Source: Akkermansia sp. (GTDB lineage: Bacteria > Verrucomicrobiota > Verrucomicrobiia > Verrucomicrobiales > Akkermansiaceae). Taken from it: 62,840 nt of DNA. The notes below the pieces were generated by a model that saw only the letters and a program-made list of their open reading frames with translations, was not told the DNA's origin and searched no databases. Each line of letters opens with the position of its first letter. Positions within the stretch are counted from its first letter, which is position 1. Positions 35,860-42,640 of this stretch are shown piece after piece. The stretch covers positions 1 through 62,840 of the forward strand of contig JAFQSQ010000015.1 of the NCBI GenBank assembly GCA_017409465.1, read 5' to 3'. Made by a program: the position numbers and the translations under genes.

Positions 35860-38800
35860 GTGGCGAGACCACTCACAGAGATAGTTGCCAAATCTCCCGC
35901 ATTTGCCGGAGAGCTGGGGCGGCTGTGTCGTGGCGGTACACGAGAGGAGCCGGTGGTGTTTGACCGGGTATGCCCGGCGGCTTTTTCTTTTGTTGCGGCT
36001 TTGGTGGCGGCGCAGTCGCAGCAGCCTCGCCGTATCTGGGTGGTGGCCGATGCCCTGCCCATGCAGGAGCGGGTAGCTGCGGAATGGGCTCTGTGGGAGG
36101 GACCTGATGCAGTGTTTGTGCCGGAGCGTGAGACCCACATCAACAACGGCCTGAGTGACCCGGATCTGGCGGCAGAGCGACTGGAGGCCCTGAAAAATAT
36201 CTCCGCTTGCCCGAAGGCTCCGCAGGCGGTGATTGTGACAGCTGCGGGCCTGAAACAGGCGGCTCCTGTCTTTACGGACGATGTCGCCTGTTCTCTGACA
36301 CTGAAGGTAGGGCAGGAGCTGCCGCCGGAGAAGCTGACGGCGCAGCTGACAGAGCGCGATTTTGACCGTGTGGATCAGGTGACTGCTCGCGGAGAGTGGA
36401 GTCTGCGTGGCGGTATTCTGGATGTGTTTCCACTGCAGTCTGCGTGGCCGCTGCGTGTGGAGTTTTTCGGGGACGAAATCGAGAGTATTCGCGCCTTTGA
36501 TGTGGATTCTCAGCTTTCTTTCCGTAAGCTGGAGGAAGCCGAACTGGTGCTGGATGAACCTCCCTCCGCGCGGCTTCTGGAGCACCTGATTGCGCCGGAG
36601 GACTGGGTCGTCAGTCTGCCGGGTTGCGGTGTTCCGGGGGATGTGCTGGTGTTTGAACTGCCGCCGGACAGAGATGAGGCTCTGCCGCAGCTGGATGAGC
36701 GCGAAGAGCAGGCCAATACGGCCTTTTTCGGCTCACCGCTCGGGTCATTTGAGACGGGTGATTTTGTGATGCAGGAAGCCCGCCGTACCCTGGCTCGTAA
36801 CGGCTTGATGCAATGGCGCCGTGATAAGTGGCGCGTGGTGATGTACTTTCCCCATGAGGGTGAAAAACGGCGATTTGAGGAAATTTGCGGGGAGGATGAA
36901 GCATGGTCTGCGGTGCAGAGCCGCGACGGCGATTTGCCCTTTGGCTTCACGATACCGGGTGCCGGTGTGGCGGTGTTGTCCGCAGCAGAGATATTCGGCC
37001 GCTATTCCGGGCCGCGCTCGCGCCGGAAAGACGACCGCGAAGACCGCTTGCGCCGCGAGCGTGCTCAGGCTCCCCTGCGGGAAATAGAGGAGGGAGACCT
37101 CGTGATTCATGCATCGCATGGGTTGGGCAAGTTCCTGGGTATCATCCGCAACGAGCAGAGCGGTGAGCAGGAGCTGCATATCCTCTATGCCGGAGAGGTG
37201 ACACTGCGTATTCCTTTGCAGCAGAGTCATCTGGTGTCCAAATATGTGGGACTGGGGGCAAAAACACCGGAACTGAGCCGACTGGGAGATGCCCGCTGGA
37301 AACGCGCCTGCAAAGCGGCAGAAAAAGCGGTGGCAGACTACGCCGCCCAGTTGCTGGAAGTGCAGGCAGAGCGGGAAAGCAACCCCGGCTTTGCACACCC
37401 GGCGGATTCAGCGTGGATGTGGCAGTTTGAGTCCAGTTTCCCCTATCGTGAGACGCCGGATCAGCTCCGTGCCATCAATCAGACCAAGGCGGATATGGAA
37501 TCTCCGCAGCCCATGGATCGCCTCATATGCGGTGACGTGGGGTTCGGTAAGACCGAGGTGGCCATCCGCGCCGCATTCAAGTGTGTGACCGGAGGAAAGC
37601 AGGCAGCCATCCTGGCTCCCACCACGGTGCTGGCAGATCAGCACTACCGCACCTTCCGCGCCCGCATGAGCGAGTACCCCGTCCGCATTGAGCAGCTCAG
37701 CCGCTTCACCCCGCCCAAGCGGGTGCGCGAGATTCTGCAGGGACTGGCGGCCGGTGATGTGGATATTGTGGTGGGTACGCACCGTATCATTTCCAAGGAT
37801 GTGCATTTCAGGAATCTGGGGCTTGCGGTCATAGATGAAGAGCAGCGCTTCGGCGTGCGCCACAAGGAACAGTTCAAGCGCATGTTCCGCATGGTGGATA
37901 TGCTCACGCTGTCCGCTACGCCCATCCCCCGTACGTTGTACACCGCTCTCATGGGTGCCCGCGCCATGAGCACCATTGAAACGGCTCCCATGAACCGCCT
38001 GCCGGTGCAGACGGCTGTCTGTCCCTATAATGAGCAGTTGATTGCCGATGCCATTGAGCGAGAGATTGCGCGCAACGGCCAGGTATTCTTCCTCCACAAT
38101 CGCGTGCAGAGTATTCATGATATGGAGGCAACGCTGCGCCGTCTTGTACCCCATGCCCGCATTGTGGTGGGACACGGTCAGATGGATAAGTCGGATTTGG
38201 AATGTGTGATGCGTGATTTTGTGAACGGCAAGGCAGACGTGCTGCTTTCCACCTCGATTATTGAAAGCGGTATCGATATCCCCAATGCCAATACCATCAT
38301 CATTGACCGCGCAGACCGCTTCGGCCTGGCAGACCTCTACCAGCTGCGCGGGCGAGTGGGGCGCGGCGGCCACCGGGCCTACGCCTACCTCATGTTGCCA
38401 CGGGAAGCGCTCTGCACCGGAGATGCCCGCAAACGTGTCTCGGCCATCAAGCAGTACACGGAGCTGGGAAGTGGATTCAAGATTGCCATGCGCGATCTGG
38501 AGATTCGCGGCGCGGGCAATCTGCTGGGCACGCAGCAGAGCGGTCATATTGCCGCCATCGGCTTTGAACTATACTGTCAGCTTCTGCGTCAATCCATTGA
38601 GCGCCTGCAGGGAAAAGCTCCCACCATCCGCGCAGAGGCCAATTTCAAGGCAGATTTCGTCTGCTTGAGCGAGGCTTCCATGGCTACCCGTGCCGATGCC
38701 GCTGCCCTCATCGGCGCGTTCCTGCCGTCTTCCTACATGGAATCCACCCGGATGCGCATGGCGGCCTATACCCAGCTGGCTCAGGCCACCACCACGGATG

Positions 38801-39057
38801 ATATTGATGACCTGGAGCGCGACTGGCACGACCGCTTCGGTCGTCTGCCGCGTGAAGTTCGTCATCTTCTCACCGTCCAGAAAATCCGAATTCTTGCCAC
38901 GCGGCGCAACATCTCGCAGGTGGAAATCTCCGGTCAGAAGCTCATGCTCACCCGCAACAGGGACTATATTCTGGATAATAAACGCTTCCCGCGTCTTTCC
39001 AAAACACGCCCCGGAGAAAAACTCACGGAAACGCTCCACCTGCTGCGCTCTCTGTGA
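35860..39057 (+). CDS. mfd: Transcription-repair coupling factor
   Basis: ATP-dependent translocase that removes stalled RNA polymerase and recruits UvrA. The domains are in order: UvrB-like N-terminal module (residues 1-300), RNA-polymerase-interaction domain (GDLVIHASHGLGKFLGI, about 410-480), then the helicase core with Walker A GDVGFGKTEVAIRAAFK, DEEQRFGV (DEEQ box), TLSATPIPRT, SIIESGIDIPNANT and QLRGRVGRGGHRAYAYL. The TRCF C-terminal domain follows. Its 1065 residues are somewhat short of the E. coli protein. The start is GTG, set by the promoter. Confidence 0.96.
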   Translation: MARPLTEIVAKSPAFAGELGRLCRGGTREEPVVFDRVCPAAFSFVAALVAAQSQQPRRIWVVADALPMQERVAAEWALWEGPDAVFVPERETHINNGLSDPDLAAERLEALKNISACPKAPQAVIVTAAGLKQAAPVFTDDVACSLTLKVGQELPPEKLTAQLTERDFDRVDQVTARGEWSLRGGILDVFPLQSAWPLRVEFFGDEIESIRAFDVDSQLSFRKLEEAELVLDEPPSARLLEHLIAPEDWVVSLPGCGVPGDVLVFELPPDRDEALPQLDEREEQANTAFFGSPLGSFETGDFVMQEARRTLARNGLMQWRRDKWRVVMYFPHEGEKRRFEEICGEDEAWSAVQSRDGDLPFGFTIPGAGVAVLSAAEIFGRYSGPRSRRKDDREDRLRRERAQAPLREIEEGDLVIHASHGLGKFLGIIRNEQSGEQELHILYAGEVTLRIPLQQSHLVSKYVGLGAKTPELSRLGDARWKRACKAAEKAVADYAAQLLEVQAERESNPGFAHPADSAWMWQFESSFPYRETPDQLRAINQTKADMESPQPMDRLICGDVGFGKTEVAIRAAFKCVTGGKQAAILAPTTVLADQHYRTFRARMSEYPVRIEQLSRFTPPKRVREILQGLAAGDVDIVVGTHRIISKDVHFRNLGLAVIDEEQRFGVRHKEQFKRMFRMVDMLTLSATPIPRTLYTALMGARAMSTIETAPMNRLPVQTAVCPYNEQLIADAIEREIARNGQVFFLHNRVQSIHDMEATLRRLVPHARIVVGHGQMDKSDLECVMRDFVNGKADVLLSTSIIESGIDIPNANTIIIDRADRFGLADLYQLRGRVGRGGHRAYAYLMLPREALCTGDARKRVSAIKQYTELGSGFKIAMRDLEIRGAGNLLGTQQSGHIAAIGFELYCQLLRQSIERLQGKAPTIRAEANFKADFVCLSEASMATRADAAALIGAFLPSSYMESTRMRMAAYTQLAQATTTDDIDDLERDWHDRFGRLPREVRHLLTVQKIRILATRRNISQVEISGQKLMLTRNRDYILDNKRFPRLSKTRPGEKLTETLHLLRSL

Positions 39058-39126
39058 GGTTCGGGAGCGATTTGCCGGATCGGCCTCTGTTGCATTCGAG
39101 GCTGAGATGTTCCCGGCGGTGGTGAA

Positions 39127-40440
39127 TCAGGTATTGCTGCGTCGGAAGAGGATGAAGCCGAGTGCCACCAGTCCCATGACAAAGGGATAGTACAGATGCG
39201 GGATGATATCCAGAGCACTGATGTGGGCGATGGCTGAGGCCATGAGCAGTTGTGCCCCATAGGGCAGAAGCCCCTGAATGACGCAGGAGAAAGTGTCCAG
39301 AATACTGGCGGCTCTCGGTGCGGGTATGCCGAATCGGTGAGAGATGCGGCGGGCAATATCGCCCATCGTGACGATGGCAACGGTGTTGTTGGCGGTACAC
39401 ATGTTGGCAAGCGCTACCATGAATGCGATGCTCAGCTCGCCGCCTTTTCTTCCGTGTGCGCCTGCAGTGAGATGCCGGATGATATAGGAAAGCCCGCCGT
39501 TGTAGCGGATGAGTTCCAGCATGCCTCCTGCCAGCAGGGTGACGATAATCAATTCGCCCATGCCAACGATACCGTTGCCCATGGCACTGGCCCAGGCCAT
39601 GGTGCCGAAGGTGCTGCTGAAGAGGGCAACCAATCCGGTGGAGAGTATGCCGATGGTGAGCACCAGCATCACGTTCATTCCGCTGATGGCGGTAACCAGC
39701 ACCAGCAGGTAGGGGATTACCCGCACCCATTCAATCGAACCACCTGTGGTGACCTCCGCAGAATGACGCAGCCCCAGAAGAAGGTAGAGCACAAAGACGC
39801 CGATGGCGGCCGGCATGACGATGCGGACATTGGCGCGGAACTTGTCTTTCATGCTGCATCCCTGCGTGCGGGTAGCGGCGATGGTCGTGTCGGAAATGAA
39901 GGAAAGATTATCACCGAAGAACGCACCGCCTACCACGGCTCCGGAGATGAGGGCAAGGCTTATCCCTCCTTTGTCTGCCAGCCCGGTAGCCACCGGCATC
40001 AGCGCGACGATGGTGCCCACGGAGGTGCCCATGGCAAGCGAAATCAGGCAGGCTGCCAGAAACATGCCGGCCAGCACCATGTTTGCCGGCAGCAGGGAAA
40101 GCGTCAGGTTCACCGTGGCATCCACCGCCCCGATGTATTTTGCGGCGGCGGCAAAGGCTCCGGCCATGATGAATATCCATATCATCATCATGATATTCCG
40201 GTGGGCTGCTCCGGCAGAGAATCGCTCCACCCGTTTCATGAAGCCGGTGGGGCGGGAAACGCAAAGCGCCCAGGCCGATGCGGCAAGGAAGGCGACCGTC
40301 ACCGGCATGGTGTAGAAATCCCTCGAGACGATGGATACGCCTACATAAAGCAGGAAAAAGACCACCAGCGGGCTCAGGATAAGCCAGCCACGACTGTGTT
40401 GGCGGATGGGTAATTCTTTGTTTGTTCGGGAATGGTTCAT
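39127..40440 (-). CDS. NhaC-family Na+/H+ antiporter
   Basis: Polytopic antiporter of 437 residues with ten or more helices. Family marks include AACLISLAMGTSVGTIVALMPVATGLADKGG, VGGAFFGDNLSFISDTTIAATRTQGCSMKDKF (residues 180-211) and the late segment ANNTVAIVTMGDIARRI. The SDTT motif and following helix are characteristic of NhaC and related transporters. It could instead exchange organic anions, as some NhaC paralogues do. It is transcribed alone, converging on mfd. Confidence 0.85.
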   Translation of the reverse strand: MNHSRTNKELPIRQHSRGWLILSPLVVFFLLYVGVSIVSRDFYTMPVTVAFLAASAWALCVSRPTGFMKRVERFSAGAAHRNIMMMIWIFIMAGAFAAAAKYIGAVDATVNLTLSLLPANMVLAGMFLAACLISLAMGTSVGTIVALMPVATGLADKGGISLALISGAVVGGAFFGDNLSFISDTTIAATRTQGCSMKDKFRANVRIVMPAAIGVFVLYLLLGLRHSAEVTTGGSIEWVRVIPYLLVLVTAISGMNVMLVLTIGILSTGLVALFSSTFGTMAWASAMGNGIVGMGELIIVTLLAGGMLELIRYNGGLSYIIRHLTAGAHGRKGGELSIAFMVALANMCTANNTVAIVTMGDIARRISHRFGIPAPRAASILDTFSCVIQGLLPYGAQLLMASAIAHISALDIIPHLYYPFVMGLVALGFILFRRSNT

Positions 40441-40451
40441 GACTCCTGCGT

Positions 40452-40480
40452 ATTATATAGGGAACTGTTCTGGATGGCAA
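40452..40480 (-). promoter_or_regulatory. Promoter of the NhaC antiporter gene
   Basis: TTGCCA (40475-40480), 17 bases, perfect TATAAT (40452-40457), 11 bases, ATG 40440. An AGGAG stretch lies immediately before the start codon, too close for normal Shine-Dalgarno spacing. Confidence 0.72.
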
Positions 40481-40634
40481 GCCTCGGACGGGACAGCAGC
40501 ACAAAAGCTCATGCGTGTGGTTCGGAGCAGATGAGGGTGTTTTCCCTCTTGATTTTACGGTGAAGAATCACGGATTCCTGGATGGCAACTCGCGGGCATG
40601 CCGCTGCCGCTGGTACGGAGTTGCTGAAGAACGC

Positions 40635-40661
40635 GGGAGAAAATCCCTGAGGGATTCTCCC
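40635..40661 (-). terminator. Hairpin at the end of thiE
   Basis: GGGAGAA(AA)TCCC at 40635-40647 pairs with 40651-40661, directly after the thiE stop. The stem is 11 bp with a two-base bulge. A U-tract is weak or absent on the minus strand, so termination would be partial or Rho-assisted. Confidence 0.5.
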
Positions 40662-41297
40662 TTATCTGTCGGCAAGTCGGCTGATGATATCCCGTGCGGC
40701 GGCGGCGGGGTCGGGTTGTTGCAGCAGCCAGGACACGATGACCACACGGCGGGCACCTGCCTGCAGGACGGAGGGCAGGGTGGTGCCGTTGATACCGCCG
40801 ATGCAGAACATGGGGAAATCGCCCAATTTCTCCTGCACGGCGGCGATATCCTGCAAGCCGATGGAGGGGCGCCCCGGTTTGGTGCCGGTGGGGAAGAGCG
40901 GGCCGAAGCCTATGTAGTTCGCGCCCTCGGCCACGGCGGCCAGCGCCTGTTCCGGGCTGTGGGTGGAGCGGCCGATGAGCATATCCTCACCCACGATGGC
41001 ACGCACGGCGGCGAGCGGCCCGGCATCCTGACCTACATGCACGGCATCAGCCCCGATGCGGGCGGCCATGTCCGGGTAATCATTCAACACAAAGACGGCA
41101 CCGGCCTCCCTGCAGAGCGGCTGCATGCGCCGCGCCAGATGTTCCACCGTGGCGGTGTCTACGCCCTTGGCTCGCAGTTGCAGGATGCGTATGCCGCCGC
41201 TGAGCAGGTCTGCGGTTGTGCTTTCCACCTCCTCCGGGCGGACATAACCCAAGTCAACGATACCATACAGGCGGGAATCTGACGAAATGTATTTCAT
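40662..41297 (-). CDS. thiE: Thiamine phosphate synthase
   Basis: Joins HMP-PP and thiazole phosphate into thiamine monophosphate. TIM-barrel motifs are in order: RILQLRAKGVDTATVEHLA, VFVLNDYPDMAARIGADAVHVGQDAG, LIGRSTHSPEQALAAVAEGANYIGFGPLFPTGTKPG and CIGGINGTTLPSVLQAGARRV. It is 211 residues from ATG 41297. The in-frame ATG pair at 41309 is an alternative. A TTGCCA-17-GAGAAT sequence ends 10 bases before 41297. It is divergent from thi4, and together they supply and use the thiazole moiety. Confidence 0.93.
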   Translation of the reverse strand: MKYISSDSRLYGIVDLGYVRPEEVESTTADLLSGGIRILQLRAKGVDTATVEHLARRMQPLCREAGAVFVLNDYPDMAARIGADAVHVGQDAGPLAAVRAIVGEDMLIGRSTHSPEQALAAVAEGANYIGFGPLFPTGTKPGRPSIGLQDIAAVQEKLGDFPMFCIGGINGTTLPSVLQAGARRVVIVSWLLQQPDPAAAARDIISRLADR

Positions 41298-41351
41298 GGC
41301 CACCATCATTCTCTATGAATGCCCGTCGTTTGGCAAGTACAAAATTTGACG

Positions 41352-41380
41352 TTGACAGCAGGGGGGCGGTATCGTACACT
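41352..41380 (+). promoter_or_regulatory. Promoter of thi4
   Basis: TTGACA (41352-41357), 17 bases, TACACT (41375-41380), 10 bases, ATG 41391. No room remains for a TPP riboswitch. Confidence 0.7.
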
Positions 41381-41390
41381 TTCTGCCGTT

Positions 41391-42167
41391 ATGGAAACGC
41401 TCATTTCTCGCGGTATTATCGAGTCCTATTTCGGAAAACTCTCCGACTGTCTGAATCTGGATGCAGCCATTGTGGGCGGCGGGCCATCCGGTATCGTGGC
41501 GGCCTATTATCTGGCCAAGGCCGGGCATAAGGTAGCGCTGCTGGATCGCAAGCTTTCCCCCGGCGGCGGGATGTGGGGCGGTGCCATGATGTTCAACGAT
41601 ATTGTGGTGCAGGAGGAGGCCATGCCGATTGTGGAAGAACTGCAGCTTTCCTACCGTCCGTACCGCGAGGGAACGTACATTGTGGATTCCGTGCATGCCA
41701 CGGCCGGCTTGCTCTATCAGGCCACGAAGGCCGGGGCGGTCATTTTCAACTGCTATTCCGTGGAGGATGTGGTGTACAAGCAGGGGAGAGTCGGCGGCGT
41801 GGTGGTGAACTGGACACCCGTGCTGCGGGAGGGGCTGCATGTTGACCCGCTGACGCTGCTCTCCAAGACGGTACTGGATGCTACCGGCCACGACTGTGAG
41901 ATTGCCCGCACCGTTGCCCGTAAGAACGGCGTGAAGCTTGATACCCCCACCGGCGGCGTGGTTGGTGAAATGAGCATGGATGCCGCAGAGGGTGAGCGTT
42001 CCACCATCGATAACACCAAGGAAATTTACCCCGGCCTCTTTGTCTCCGGCATGGCGGCCAACGGGGTGAGCGGCAGTTTCCGAATGGGCCCCATCTTCGG
42101 CGGCATGCTCATGAGCGGTAAGAAAGTGGCCGAGCTGATGAGTGCTTCCATTCGTCAGCAGCAGTAA
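41391..42167 (+). CDS. thi4: Thiazole synthase of the Thi4 type
   Basis: Makes the ADP-thiazole precursor of thiamine from NAD and glycine. Rossmann motif VGGGPSGIVAAYYLAKAGHKVALLDRK is near residue 25, GGGMWGGAMMFN follows, and the FAD-like C-terminal GLFVSGMAANGVSGSFRMGPIFGGMLMSGKK is typical. It is 258 residues from ATG 41391. In the GHDCEIARTVARK stretch the residue that I align with the sulfur-donating Cys of yeast Thi4 is Val, so it is probably a catalytic, sulfide-using form rather than a suicide enzyme (eye alignment). Confidence 0.9.
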   Translation: METLISRGIIESYFGKLSDCLNLDAAIVGGGPSGIVAAYYLAKAGHKVALLDRKLSPGGGMWGGAMMFNDIVVQEEAMPIVEELQLSYRPYREGTYIVDSVHATAGLLYQATKAGAVIFNCYSVEDVVYKQGRVGGVVVNWTPVLREGLHVDPLTLLSKTVLDATGHDCEIARTVARKNGVKLDTPTGGVVGEMSMDAAEGERSTIDNTKEIYPGLFVSGMAANGVSGSFRMGPIFGGMLMSGKKVAELMSASIRQQQ

Positions 42168-42175
42168 GATTTTAC

Positions 42176-42280
42176 CCCCGATTCTAAACTAGGCCGGATT
42201 TCTTCCGGCAACGGAGCGCTTCTTTCGCCTTGTCCTCAAACGCGAAAAGTCGCTTCGCACAGGGAAGAATCGGGGTTTTT
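42176..42280 (+). terminator. Multi-branched terminator-like structure after thi4
   Basis: CCCCGATTCT (42176-42185) pairs perfectly with AGAATCGGGG (42266-42275), which is followed by TTTTT (42276-42280). Inside lie GCCGGA/TCCGGC (42193-42198 with 42204-42209) and GCGAA/TTCGC (42242-42246 with 42254-42258). It begins 8 bases after the thi4 stop and ends before the feoA promoter. It is probably a complex terminator; a structured RNA element is possible. Confidence 0.55.
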
Positions 42281-42325
42281 ATTCGGAAAATGTTTGTTAA
42301 GACTTACATTTTTTTCAGAAAATGC

Positions 42326-42354
42326 TTGACAAATATGTTAGGTTGCGCTAACAT
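42326..42354 (+). promoter_or_regulatory. feoA promoter with DtxR-like operator
   Basis: TTGACA (42326-42331), 17 bases, TAACAT (42349-42354). A perfect 7-bp inverted repeat, ATGTTAG (42335-42341) and CTAACAT (42348-42354), covers the spacer and the -10 box. Its core TTAGGTTGCGCTAAC closely resembles the iron boxes bound by DtxR/IdeR regulators. Repressor binding there would block RNA polymerase, as expected for iron-repressed feo genes. Confidence 0.65.
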
Positions 42355-42370
42355 GCGCCGCGAACTGATT

Positions 42371-42610
42371 ATGGAACAGCAAACAGACAAATTGACACTA
42401 AACCAGGTGAAGATTGGTCGTAGCGTGAAGGTAGCCCGGGTAACGGGCAACGGCCCGCTGCGCCAGCGTATTCTGGATATGGGGCTGACCAAGGGGGCTG
42501 ATGTGACCGTGCGTAAGATGGCACCGCTGGGTGACCCGTTGGAAGTGACCGTACGCGGGTATGAGCTCTCTTTGCGAAAGTCAGAGGCGGCCTGCATCTT
42601 CGTGGACTAA
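42371..42610 (+). CDS. feoA: Ferrous iron transport protein A
   Basis: Small SH3-like cytoplasmic partner of FeoB. It is 79 residues from ATG 42371 (MEQQTDKLTLNQVKIG), with the family core VARVTGNGPLRQRILDMGLTKGADVTVRK and the C-terminal DPLEVTVRGYELSLRKSEAACIFV. Longer in-frame starts (42230, 42353) run through the promoter and are rejected. It is the first gene of the feo locus, 30 bases before feoB. Confidence 0.92.
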   Translation: MEQQTDKLTLNQVKIGRSVKVARVTGNGPLRQRILDMGLTKGADVTVRKMAPLGDPLEVTVRGYELSLRKSEAACIFVD

Positions 42611-42619
42611 ATTTTTGGA

Positions 42620-42635
42620 TTTAAGTTAGCTTAAA
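42620..42635 (+). promoter_or_regulatory. Second DtxR-like palindrome before feoB
   Basis: TTTAAG (42620-42625), TTAG, CTTAAA (42630-42635): an inverted repeat 5 bases before the feoB ATG, similar in outline to the feoA operator. There is no obvious separate promoter, so its role is uncertain. Confidence 0.35.
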
Positions 42636-42640
42636 CAAAC

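Noticed and set aside
41298..41390. TPP riboswitch between thiE and thi4
   Set aside because: The divergent intergenic space is under 100 bases, is filled by two promoters, and the thi-box sequences are not visible.
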